A DNA stretch of 64,000 bases from Vulcanisaeta souniana JCM 11219 (GTDB lineage Archaea; Thermoproteota; Thermoprotei; Thermoproteales; Thermocladiaceae): NCBI RefSeq assembly GCF_026000775.1, contig NZ_AP026830.1:1945056-2009055 (forward strand), written 5' to 3'. The notes below the pieces were generated by a model. It was not told where the DNA came from and ran no database searches. It worked only from the letters and a program-made list of their open reading frames with translations. Within the stretch, counting starts at the first letter, position 1. Each line of letters begins with the position of its first letter. Position numbers and translations under genes: made by a program. This document shows positions 42,805-51,048 of the stretch, one piece after another.

Positions 42805-43287
42805 ATGCAGGAATTAAAGTGCGAAGCAGGCAATGATGAGCTACTGAGGGCAATGAAGGTCATTGAGGAGTTAAGCCCCTACTGGGCATTGATAGGAATT
42901 AAGGTTGAGGATGTAGGCAAGGACTGCGCAATAGGCTCTGTGGAGATAGGCAGGAAGCACCTACAGGTGCTGGACACAGTACACGGCGGGGTCCACGCGG
43001 CGCTGGTCGATGCAATGGCCTGGGTAGCCGTAATAAGTCACTATTACCCAAGGTACGTGATCGCAGTGACCACGGACCTAACAGTGAAGTACCTAAAACC
43101 AATAGCCGAGGGGGTACTTAAGGCAGTTGCAAGGGTAATCCACGTTAGGGAACCAATTGTGTTGATAACAGCAGAATTAATGAATAGGAGTAATGAATTG
43201 GTAGGTTCATCAACAATGACGTATTGGGTGACAAAAACAGGAAAGTCAATTAGTGAGTTCATTAGTGATATTAGTAATAGAACATAG
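42805..43287 (+). CDS. Hotdog-fold thioesterase (PaaI type)
   Basis: A 160-residue hotdog protein. The signature is 'LDTVHGGVHAALVDAMAWVA' (HGG followed by the acidic Asp of the long helix); strands 'VIAVTTDLTVKYLKPIAEG' and 'LKAVARVIHVREPIVLITAE' follow. PaaI-type members hydrolyse aryl- or short acyl-CoA esters. It lies close to the acetoacetyl-CoA synthetase-type gene (about 1 kb), which may be relevant, but decayed DNA lies between. Confidence 0.85.
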   Translation: MQELKCEAGNDELLRAMKVIEELSPYWALIGIKVEDVGKDCAIGSVEIGRKHLQVLDTVHGGVHAALVDAMAWVAVISHYYPRYVIAVTTDLTVKYLKPIAEGVLKAVARVIHVREPIVLITAELMNRSNELVGSSTMTYWVTKTGKSISEFISDISNRT

Positions 43288-43307
43288 ACGTGAGTAGCAC
43301 CTAGGAA

Positions 43308-43489
43308 TTATCTAATCACTTTATTGGTTAATGTTCCGACCATTATCAAATCCCATGCAACCAGATATCGTGCTGCTTCTAAAACATCCTTGTCCATTGA
43401 TACGTAGAATATCATGTCGCTAAAGCCCACTGTGTATCCTCCATCCTTATCTCGTACCAAGTTCTCCAGGACGTAATCGAGGCATTGAT
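43308..43489 (-). pseudogene. Coding-like fragment without a start
   Basis: A minus-strand frame of about 60 codons, 'CLDYVLENLVRDKDGGYTVG', 'FSDMIFYVSMDKDVLEAARY' and 'LVAWDLIMVGTLTNKVIR', ends at TAA 43308-43310. Its composition is that of a real protein, but a stop lies directly upstream and no start codon precedes the first part. Probably the C-terminus of a lost gene; identity unknown. Confidence 0.4.
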
Positions 43490-43713
43490 ATTACCTGGAA
43501 TTACCTGAGAAAGGTGAGGAAATTAACGAGACGGAGGATGAGGCGGGTTGGTATTAGTAATTAAATGCATTGGGCCTGTAAAGTGAGGGTAATTATTAAG
43601 TTACCTCCGTTCTGTCTACCAAAAACGATAAGCCCTAAATAAATCAATCCTCGAGTATGCATTTTTGCCCATCTATTTAATGTTTTTAAGTTGAACCGTC
43701 TCTGCTTGTTTTG

Positions 43714-44262
43714 ATGCCTGATAAGTGGTTAATTAGGGACTTAAGGAGTGTGCTGGAGAGAGTTGATAGGGTTGGGCTGGGTTTTAGGGCTCAAAACCCT
43801 AGGTTACTTATCATAGTATTTTATGATCTTCATTGCCCTGGTTGTGCATTGCTTGAGGATGAGGCTGGTGACTACCTAATGGAGTTGTTTAGGGAGGGTA
43901 AGGCATCTCTTTACTTCGTTGATTACCCAGTACATAGAGGTATTGAGAAGCTCCACGCGGTTTTTCGATGTATCTATAGGAGGAATCCAACGGCCTTTCT
44001 TGAGGTGCTCAGGAGACACTATGAGGCTTACCTAAGTGGCAAGTTAAGTGGTGAGGATGCAATTGCTGAGGCTAGTAATGACTGCGTTAATGAGGAGTTG
44101 CAGAGGATCATGGAAGCAAGGTCTGTTGCGAAGGAACTGGGTGCTCCAGGAACACCGACAGTAATAATCGGTAATTTAGTTAAAAATATTGGGCAGGGAA
44201 TATTTGGGTACCCAGGAATAACAAGGCTTATGAAGACCATAGAGGAGTTCTACGTATACTAG
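43714..44262 (+). CDS. DsbA-like thioredoxin-fold protein
   Basis: A 182-residue protein with 'LLIIVFYDLHCPGCALLEDE' (active site CPGC), a helical insert of about 80 residues, and 'LGAPGTPTVIIGN' with the cis-proline. This is the DsbA/FrnE-like arrangement. No signal peptide is visible, so it probably acts in the cytosol, where hyperthermophilic Crenarchaeota use disulfides to stabilise proteins. The Met at 43714 lies 26 bp after TTTTTAAG, favouring it over the TTG at 43711. Confidence 0.82.
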   Translation: MPDKWLIRDLRSVLERVDRVGLGFRAQNPRLLIIVFYDLHCPGCALLEDEAGDYLMELFREGKASLYFVDYPVHRGIEKLHAVFRCIYRRNPTAFLEVLRRHYEAYLSGKLSGEDAIAEASNDCVNEELQRIMEARSVAKELGAPGTPTVIIGNLVKNIGQGIFGYPGITRLMKTIEEFYVY

Positions 44263-44361
44263 GGCGTCGTTACAGCTTATTAAGTAATTTACTGATTAAA
44301 AATCCCTTGCCTCTTTAATTAAATAATAGTTTAAAATTAAGCTCATTATTTTGAGATTTCG

Positions 44362-45621
44362 TTAGAGAGTAAGCACTAGGTGGCTAACTAAGTTCATTAT
44401 TGGGTGTATTAGCCATGTTGGTGGTATTGTTGTTGACAGAACTATTATTGTGAAGGCCAGCATTAATCCCTCGGCCAAGCCACCCCGCCACCCAGTCCCT
44501 AATTCTCTAGCTAGCCTAACGTAGTAAGGCACTGAAATCACAGAGTTTATCACGAGGAGCACCGCAAGCCAAGTGAGGTTTCCATAAACCAGGGCGATTA
44601 TTATGTATAACTTTGACCAGAAACCAAGGAGTGGTGGTGTTCCAATAAAGGCTAGGGATATTAACCAGGTACTAACTGCATTATTACCCTTCGAGAATAT
44701 GGTATTAAAGAATCCCATCTTACCTACAGCATTCATGAATAACTGCAGTAATAAACCAACCAGAGCAAGTTGTTGCGCACCCATTATAGCCGCTGCGAAG
44801 GCGGCCATCACATAACCCATGTTGGCTATTGATGAGTAAGCAAGAACCCTGGGGCTCTCTCTACTCGTTAATGCACCTATGTTGCCCAGGAACATTGATA
44901 TCGTGGCGAAGGCGCCAGCCATGTAGGCCAGGTAGTAGGTCGGTATTCCATATAGTCCCATTGTTGTTAGCGTTATCTTTATGGCAACAATGAACGGAGC
45001 TATCTTGGCTATCGAGGCTATTATAGAGACCGGTATCGGGTTGCCCGCGGTGAATACATCTGGGACCCATTCATGCATTGGAGCTGCGCCAACCTCAAGG
45101 GATAAGCCGAGGAGTAATAGGGAGAAGCCTATTATGTAGGTTATTAGCGATGGTCCTGAGCTGATTATTATCGCGCCTACGAAGAAGAGCACTGTGGCTA
45201 TTATCATGTTAACAACGTACTTGATACCAACCTCAATACTGACACTGGGATCACCCATTAGTATGAGTAAGTATGTTGGTGCTGAGATAAGCATTAGTGA
45301 TAGTAGGACCAGTGCTAGGTCGCTTGTGTATAGGGCTAGTGCTGTGGCGAGTATCATTATGGAGATAAGCATGTAATCAACACCCCTTATTGACGAGTTT
45401 AACCTCATTAGTGTAATCATTCCAAGTATCCCAATAACCACAAGGAAAGCCACATAAGCCAATAAGTGAATGCCCGGGGTCATCAGGAGGATTAACATTG
45501 AAATTAACGGTGCTATCCAGGAATACCTCTTGGAACTATCACTGAGTAGTGTGGGTACTGTGCCAACTACGTTTATTATTGCCGAGACAAGGAGAATGTA
45601 TGTGTAGGGGATGATCATCAT
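44362..45621 (-). CDS. nuoN: NuoN-like proton-translocating subunit
   Basis: A 419-residue polytopic protein with about thirteen to fourteen helices from the NuoN/antiporter family. Key segments are 'EVGAAPMHEWVPDVFTAGNP' (the conserved P-x-H-x-W-x-P-D-V), 'IASIAKIAPFIVAIKI' with the functional Lys, 'RVLAYSSIANMGYVMAAFAA' and 'TPPLLGFWSKLYII'. It is the third gene of a J-K-N run, 21 bp after nuoK. NuoL and NuoM homologues are not in the window. Confidence 0.88.
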   Translation of the reverse strand: MMIIPYTYILLVSAIINVVGTVPTLLSDSSKRYSWIAPLISMLILLMTPGIHLLAYVAFLVVIGILGMITLMRLNSSIRGVDYMLISIMILATALALYTSDLALVLLSLMLISAPTYLLILMGDPSVSIEVGIKYVVNMIIATVLFFVGAIIISSGPSLITYIIGFSLLLLGLSLEVGAAPMHEWVPDVFTAGNPIPVSIIASIAKIAPFIVAIKITLTTMGLYGIPTYYLAYMAGAFATISMFLGNIGALTSRESPRVLAYSSIANMGYVMAAFAAAIMGAQQLALVGLLLQLFMNAVGKMGFFNTIFSKGNNAVSTWLISLAFIGTPPLLGFWSKLYIIIALVYGNLTWLAVLLVINSVISVPYYVRLARELGTGWRGGLAEGLMLAFTIIVLSTTIPPTWLIHPIMNLVSHLVLTL

Positions 45622-45642
45622 GCATCACCCCAAGGACCATAT

Positions 45643-45972
45643 TTAGGTATTACTCTTTGGCTCAACATACTGCTCACCACCAGCCTTAACTTCCTCAACC
45701 CTAACGGACTTCCTGATCCTATCCATGGACATTATGGCTATTATTAGTGTCATGAACTCCGTGGACGAAGCCAATATAGTGACAATAAGTATTCCGAAGG
45801 CAACGACAGGATTCACTGCAAACAATGGTATTAGGGCCAGGAATATTGCGTTAAACATGAGCTCCAGTGATATTAACACCCTAATTAGGTCATTAGCCCT
45901 CAATGCGCTGTAGTAGCCAATCATTAATATTATTGAGGCGAATCCGTAGATAATAGCCGAGTTCACTTCCAT
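45643..45972 (-). CDS. nuoK: NuoK-like subunit
   Basis: A 109-residue protein with three helices. 'ALRANDLIRVLISLELMFNAIFLAL' contains the conserved Glu of helix 2 (SLELM), and 'VAFGILIVTILASSTEFMTLIIAI' replaces the usual A-E-A-A with S-T-E-F. An additional charged C-terminal tail (RVEEVKAGGEQYVEPK) follows. Its start overlaps the NuoJ-like gene by 10 bp. Confidence 0.85.
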   Translation of the reverse strand: MEVNSAIIYGFASIILMIGYYSALRANDLIRVLISLELMFNAIFLALIPLFAVNPVVAFGILIVTILASSTEFMTLIIAIMSMDRIRKSVRVEEVKAGGEQYVEPKSNT

Positions 45973-46484
45973 TGCTTATTCACCTCATGATAATACATTA
46001 TCAGGCCAAGCATTATTGCCATGAGTAATGATGATAGTAATACCATTAGTAATAAGTTATTCATTGATGCAAACCCCGTTAATGACTGTGTTGTTAATGG
46101 TGAAACCCTGTACTCAGTCCACAGTGACGCTGTTATCACAGCTACTATGAATAATAGCATCGGCACCACCCAGGACTTACTAACACCACCCCTGTACTCA
46201 ATACGCCTATACGTTGCCGCGAGGACTATGGTTATAGTTATTGTGGCACCAACAAACACCAGGTATATTAAAACAAAACCATAGGTTATACCAAATAGAC
46301 CGTATATTGCACCAACGAGGCCGGTCGTTATCGCGAGATAAATAGCCGCATACAGGTTATCCTTGGATGCGGAAATGCCTATGGCGGTTATCACTGCAAT
46401 AGTACCGAGCGTTATTAATGCACCTAAATACGCACCAACCATAGCAAGGGACTCACTATCTTGCGTATTTTTAAGCATAACCAA
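45963..46484 (-). CDS. nuoJ: NuoJ-like subunit
   Basis: A 173-residue protein with five helices: 'LGALITLGTIAVITAIGISA', 'NLYAAIYLAITTGLVGAIYG', 'ITYGFVLIYLVFVGATITITIV' (the NuoJ helix 3 region with 'YlvyVGA'), 'WVVPMLLFIVAVITASL' and a last helix. It is divergent from the cobO gene. With K and N it makes part of the membrane arm of a complex I-like (Nuo/Fpo) enzyme. Confidence 0.8.
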   Translation of the reverse strand: MVMLKNTQDSESLAMVGAYLGALITLGTIAVITAIGISASKDNLYAAIYLAITTGLVGAIYGLFGITYGFVLIYLVFVGATITITIVLAATYRRIEYRGGVSKSWVVPMLLFIVAVITASLWTEYRVSPLTTQSLTGFASMNNLLLMVLLSSLLMAIMLGLIMYYHEVNKQWK

Positions 46485-46590
46485 TCAACATTCTACAAGT
46501 GTTTACTAAGGACGCCGAATTAACGCAATGACCCAAGGCATGAAATATGTACCTTTATGCTGATGGTTCTTGGGCATTAACTACCTGGTA

Positions 46591-47124
46591 ATGCAAATTA
46601 AGGGAGGTCGGTGGCAGTATAATGTGGGCTTGGTCCTCCTTTACACTGGTGATGGGAAGGGAAAGACGACGGCAGCCCTTGGCCTCGTGCTTAGGGCCGT
46701 TGGTCATGGATACAGGGTGATAATTGCCCACCTAATGAAGACATTAATATATAGGGGCGAGTACGTTGGTGAGTACCTTGCAATTAAGAAATTTCTCAGT
46801 GGTTATGTCGATGTCTTCTCATTAGACCCAGACCAACACCTGACACCTAGGGATGTACTTAAGACGGCCTTATCCAGGGCTATGGAGATTAAGCCATTTC
46901 TACTTATCCTTGATGAGGTCAATAATGCAGTGACCAATGGTTATTTAACAACTAGGGAAGTAATTGACGGCATTAAGTCGTTGTCTCCCGAGGTTAATGT
47001 TGTGTTAACAGGTAGGGATGCGCCCAGGGAGTTCATGGAGCTTGCCGACCTTATAACGGTTATGGAAGCCGAGAAGCACTATTTTAATAAGGGCGTGGTT
47101 GGTGTGGAGGGCCTTGAGTGGTAA
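46591..47124 (+). CDS. cobO: Corrinoid adenosyltransferase
   Basis: A 177-residue P-loop protein: 'VLLYTGDGKGKTTAALGLVLRAVGHG' (Walker A GDGKGKTT), 'LLILDEVNNAVTNGYL' and 'VVLTGRDAPREFMELADLIT', all CobO/BtuR (CobA-type) hallmarks. It transfers the adenosyl group of ATP to Co(I) corrinoids. The Met at 46591 is preferred to the upstream TTG because the residues between are not conserved in type. BtpA follows 33 bp downstream on the same strand. Confidence 0.9.
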   Translation: MQIKGGRWQYNVGLVLLYTGDGKGKTTAALGLVLRAVGHGYRVIIAHLMKTLIYRGEYVGEYLAIKKFLSGYVDVFSLDPDQHLTPRDVLKTALSRAMEIKPFLLILDEVNNAVTNGYLTTREVIDGIKSLSPEVNVVLTGRDAPREFMELADLITVMEAEKHYFNKGVVGVEGLEW

Positions 47125-47157
47125 CATTATTTAATTCCTAAGTTAAGCCATCAATTA

Positions 47158-47952
47158 ATGTCAGCACTGAGATTCCGAGATGATCGACCAACATTAATAG
47201 GGGTTGTGCACTTACCACCATTGCCTGGAGCAATCAGGTATGGTGGTCTTGACGTTAGTACAATAGTGGATTTTGCCGTGAGGAATGCCAGGACTCTTGA
47301 TGAGGCTGGTTTTGATGCCGTGATCCTCGAGAACTACAATGATTACCCATTTAGGGCCAGGGTTAGGGAGCCGGAGACCATAGCATCCATGGCTATAATA
47401 GCGAGGGAGGTAATCAAGACAGCAACGATACCCGTGGGGATAAACCTTCTCAGGAACTCAGGGCCTGAGGCAGCCGCAATAGCCGCAGTTACAGGCGCAT
47501 CCTTCATTAGGTCAAATGCCTACTGTGAGGCCGTAGTTAGCACCGAGGGAATTATTGAGCCAGTAGCTAGGGAGGTGCTTGAGGTAATGACGAGGTTAAA
47601 CACAAAGATAACCGTACTGGCGGACATATTCGTTAAACATGCAAGCCCCTTGCACAGAATGACTATTGAGGATATTGCCAAGGACTGCATTGAGAGGTCG
47701 CTAGCAGATGCACTTGTGGTCACCGGGCCAAGGACCGGTGAACCTCCCGACCCATTGCTTGTTAGGCGCGTGGTAAAGGCAGTAGGCACGAAGATACTCG
47801 TAGGTAGCGGCATCAACCCGAACAACATTAATGATTATAGGGATACTCACGGCTTCATAGTCGGGACATACCTAAAGGATGAGGAGGGTCAGATAGATCC
47901 CGCGAAGGCCAGGAACATGGTAAACATCGTTAAATCACTAGCCAAGACATGA
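47158..47952 (+). CDS. BtpA family protein
   Basis: A 264-residue TIM-barrel protein: 'TLIGVVHLPPLPGAIRYGG', 'DAVILENYNDYPF', 'PVGINLLRNSGPEAAAIAAV', 'FIRSNAYCEAVV' and 'LADALVVTGPRTGEPPDP'. This is the BtpA/SgcQ family, named for photosystem I assembly in cyanobacteria; in archaea the role is unknown, perhaps sugar-phosphate or nucleoside-like metabolism. It is probably co-transcribed with cobO. Confidence 0.88.
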   Translation: MSALRFRDDRPTLIGVVHLPPLPGAIRYGGLDVSTIVDFAVRNARTLDEAGFDAVILENYNDYPFRARVREPETIASMAIIAREVIKTATIPVGINLLRNSGPEAAAIAAVTGASFIRSNAYCEAVVSTEGIIEPVAREVLEVMTRLNTKITVLADIFVKHASPLHRMTIEDIAKDCIERSLADALVVTGPRTGEPPDPLLVRRVVKAVGTKILVGSGINPNNINDYRDTHGFIVGTYLKDEEGQIDPAKARNMVNIVKSLAKT

Positions 47953-48480
47953 ATTTAGTTAATCTCTATAACGAGTACTGCGGAGAGATCGATTTAGATA
48001 CGTAGAGTGGGTAAGACTAGTTTTATCCTTGCTCTATCTATCCAGCACGATCAAACCCTAAGCCATCCCAACTGGATCTTAACTCAGATAAAGCAATTTT
48101 CAATTCATTGCTCCTTAGAGCTTAGTCATTATCCATGTTCTTAATAACGCCGGCTCACTGGCTTAATTACGTCATAGGCCGCGCTCCCTTTTACATAAGT
48201 ACCTATTCATCATGTCGGGGTCGATTCATTGCGGATCAATGACCATGCTTGTCCATAATAATGCATTGGTATTGCGTTCCTAACAAGACCTTTACTTAGG
48301 AAGTCCATGGATAGTAATTAACCCAAGTAGCGTCTCCAGTATTCTTGCTTTAACGTAGTTCTTAATATTGGGCAATTATAACTCTAATCCGTCAAACGCA
48401 ATAGAAACCCTGAGGGGCATTAAAACATGATTTAAAGAATAGTGTGTATAGCCATACTTAGTGGGGTTTGTAAGGTTTGG
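47953..48480. other. 528-bp spacer without a recognisable gene
   Basis: No open frame of useful length. A minus-strand piece near 48215-48310 reads 'MDFLSKGLVRNAIPMHYYGQ' and then 'AWSLIRNESTPT' before a stop; it may be a short remnant. No tRNA-like or box C/D pattern was seen. Confidence 0.4.
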
Positions 48481-48741
48481 TCAAAGTCTTGATATGGCAT
48501 ACAATAGTGATATCACGACCAGATTTAGGGATGCGATTAGTAGCGTTGGTGCAGCAACCACCATCCCAAGACCCCAGCTTAGCCACATGTAGTATATCGT
48601 GATCATTAATATGCTTTCAACCAGTAATATTATTGATACTGAGAGCAGTATCTTGCCAATTCTGGTAAATCCAATATTTAGGTAATTCCTAAGTATTAAT
48701 ATCACAATTATTGTTTGCACAATTGCGACTCCAATATCCAC
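48481..48741 (-). CDS. Small membrane protein paired with a winged-helix regulator
   Basis: An 86-residue protein with three hydrophobic helices (VAIVQTIIVILILRNYL, ILLSVSIILLVESILMITIYYMW, MVVAAPTLLIASLNLVVISLLY). It begins 17 bp after the winged-helix gene on the same strand, so the two are probably one operon. Such pairs (wHTH plus small membrane protein) can form a membrane-tethered sensor. No family recognised. Confidence 0.6.
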   Translation of the reverse strand: MDIGVAIVQTIIVILILRNYLNIGFTRIGKILLSVSIILLVESILMITIYYMWLSWGLGMVVAAPTLLIASLNLVVISLLYAISRL

Positions 48742-48758
48742 ATACCATAGGTAGTGGG

Positions 48759-49139
48759 TTATGGTTCATCACCTCCCTCTATTTCCTCCTTTTCGTTAAT
48801 GCCCATTATCCTCATAACTTCCCTAATAAGGTCCCACTTCTTTTCAAGTTTATCACTAATGAAGTATGGTGCACCATAACCAATATCTAACCTACTAACA
48901 AGTTCATATCTCTCAAGGAGCTCAAGATGGTACATTATTGTTCTATAGTTTACGTTTAATGCCTTAGCCAATTGATTAGGGTTCATTGGTTTTTTCTTAA
49001 GTATTAGCAGGATCTTTAGTCTCATTAAACCTCCACGTGAGCCACCGAGCAACCAAATAAGTATTTTCCTTAGATCCTTCTCATACTCAACCATTAGATA
49101 CGTAGCATTACCTGACAATGATTTATAAGTTTTAAGCAT
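48759..49139 (-). CDS. Winged-helix transcriptional regulator
   Basis: A 126-residue protein with a winged-helix domain of the ArsR-like type at about residues 35-100: 'GLMRLKILLILKKKPMNPNQLAKAL' then recognition helix 'NVNYRTIMYHLELLERYELV' and wing 'DIGYGAPYFISD'. It lacks metal-binding cysteines. The acidic C-terminus (EKEEIEGGDEP) is unusual. It is upstream of, and co-directional with, the small membrane gene. Confidence 0.75.
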   Translation of the reverse strand: MLKTYKSLSGNATYLMVEYEKDLRKILIWLLGGSRGGLMRLKILLILKKKPMNPNQLAKALNVNYRTIMYHLELLERYELVSRLDIGYGAPYFISDKLEKKWDLIREVMRIMGINEKEEIEGGDEP

Positions 49140-49388
49140 CGACGTCGCTTAAGATTAATTAATTAAAAGGCATCTGCGCATCATAGTTATGGGCATTAAT
49201 AATAAATTGGAAACTAAATTGTAATAACACTGCAATAGTCCCATATAACTTAACTAATGCCGTGAAATAGCATCCTAATTCAGTCGTACCAAATCATCAA
49301 GGATAGAGCGTTTAATTTAAATTGAGGGATAAAAATAGGATAATGGGTATTTTAATTTTATACTAAATACAATGCATTATGGCAATTA

Positions 49389-50831
49389 CTATGGATAACC
49401 TGATGAGTAACTTGATGACTGACCTGTTGATGGCATAGTTGTACTCGTTAAATTCATAAAACCATGCACTGGAGCTACAAATATCCACGGAACTGGCTTA
49501 ACGAATACCACATTAACTATGTAATCGTTACCCACTAGCCATGGATCTGCAAAGGCGTAATTACCGCCGAGTAGTGTTCCATCGGGTAATTCTGCGTAGC
49601 CTAACCACGTCCATGACGCTGTTACCTTAGTCGGCGCCGTCATGCTACTTGGGTTGTAGAATGCTTGGGGTGGTAGGAAGGCGATGGTTACCACTGGGGT
49701 TGGTGAGCCTGAGGCATTTACAAAGGTATAACCTGGGCTTATTTGGTTATTTACCGCAAAGGCGTAGGAGAATATTGGCCAGTATATTGTGTTACTCTCA
49801 TTTAGGTAAGTTGGGTTATAAACCGCTTGGTACACTAGACTGAAGTTATATGTGTTGAGTATTTGTCCGCTTGAAGTCTTTACGTAGGTACCAGGTGGTA
49901 TTATGGCTAGTAGATTACCCACGGCAACTGCGCTTCCTTGTGTTGCATTCACGGTTACCGTACCTATACTAACCGGCGCTAACTCCGTCTCCATGGTGGT
50001 TATCTCAGTACTGTTTGGCGTGGTCTCGGAGGCGTAAACGGTCATTGGCATTGCAGGCATTCCGGTGTATACGAACACCCAGGGCACTGGCTTGACGAAT
50101 TGGTAGTTCACGAATATGCCAGAGCTAACATACACCCAATTATCCGGGAATGCATAACGGCCACCGATCAATGTGCCGTTTGACTCCTCGGTGAACCCAA
50201 GCCATGTCCAGGTGGTCCATGTGCTCGGCATCCTAACGACAGTTATTATTGCCTGCGGCTTACCCTCCTGGTTAACAAATGTGTATCCCGGTGATACTTG
50301 CCCATTAACGGCATAGGCAAAGGCATATATTGGTGGTGAGCCTCCCATGTTCATCTCCATGGGCGTTAGCCCAATGTTCTCAATCATGTAGTCGATTATT
50401 GAGAATTGATACGTATTGAGCACCTGCCCACCTGGTGTTTCCACGTACGTGCCCGGCCTAATTACGGCTATTATGTTGCCAAGCCTAACGGTAGCTCCTT
50501 GTGTTGCATTCACCATCACCGTAGCTTCACCGACCGGTATTAACTCCGGCTGCATCATACCTATACTTGAGTTAGACATACTCTCCAGTGATTGGTACTG
50601 GCCTTGTAGGCTCATGTACTGATTCTCAAGATTTGTATAGTTCGTCATTAAGCCTGAGTACTCACTCTCCAGGGTCTGATACTTACTCTGCAACTGCTGG
50701 TATTGGCTTTGAAGTGCCATGTACTTACTGGCTACTGACGCCGTGGTTGAGTATAGGTAACCCACGTATATTAGTCCCACTGCGAGTATTACCACCAGTA
50801 TTATTAGTCCTATTGTTTGATTGTTCATCAA
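49389..50831 (-). CDS. Surface-anchored protein with coiled coil and duplicated domain
   Basis: A 480-residue protein. An N-terminal membrane helix (TIGLIILVVILAVGLIYVGY) is followed by a Gln-rich coiled coil (about 30-92, 'YQQLQSKYQTLESEYS'), then two copies of a domain of about 180 residues. The copies start 'ATVMVNATQGATVRLGNIIA' (about 105) and 'GTVTVNATQGSAVAVGNLLA' (about 290), and share 'PGTYVxTxxGQxLNTYxFS', 'SPGYTFVN' and 'PDxWVxxxxxxVNxxFVKPV'. It ends Ser/Tyr-rich. The domain faces outside the cell. No known family; the stalk-plus-tandem-head layout fits a surface receptor, sheath or enzyme. It stands alone about 250 bp from the wHTH gene. Confidence 0.65.
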   Translation of the reverse strand: MMNNQTIGLIILVVILAVGLIYVGYLYSTTASVASKYMALQSQYQQLQSKYQTLESEYSGLMTNYTNLENQYMSLQGQYQSLESMSNSSIGMMQPELIPVGEATVMVNATQGATVRLGNIIAVIRPGTYVETPGGQVLNTYQFSIIDYMIENIGLTPMEMNMGGSPPIYAFAYAVNGQVSPGYTFVNQEGKPQAIITVVRMPSTWTTWTWLGFTEESNGTLIGGRYAFPDNWVYVSSGIFVNYQFVKPVPWVFVYTGMPAMPMTVYASETTPNSTEITTMETELAPVSIGTVTVNATQGSAVAVGNLLAIIPPGTYVKTSSGQILNTYNFSLVYQAVYNPTYLNESNTIYWPIFSYAFAVNNQISPGYTFVNASGSPTPVVTIAFLPPQAFYNPSSMTAPTKVTASWTWLGYAELPDGTLLGGNYAFADPWLVGNDYIVNVVFVKPVPWIFVAPVHGFMNLTSTTMPSTGQSSSYSSGYP

Positions 50832-51048
50832 CTACGTACCCACGGTCTCATTTAACTCTGTTTTTCGTAATCTCTTACAAATTCTTACCTAATTACTAAA
50901 TACTAATTAATTTAGGAAAAACGTTAATCACTGGTAATTAAAGCATGAACCACTACTATGCATAAGCCCTAGTATGGCTAACCACTGAAACTGTGTTAAT
51001 TCCACCATGAGTCTTTACCTGGGATTTTAATGAGTAGTGATTAATTCA

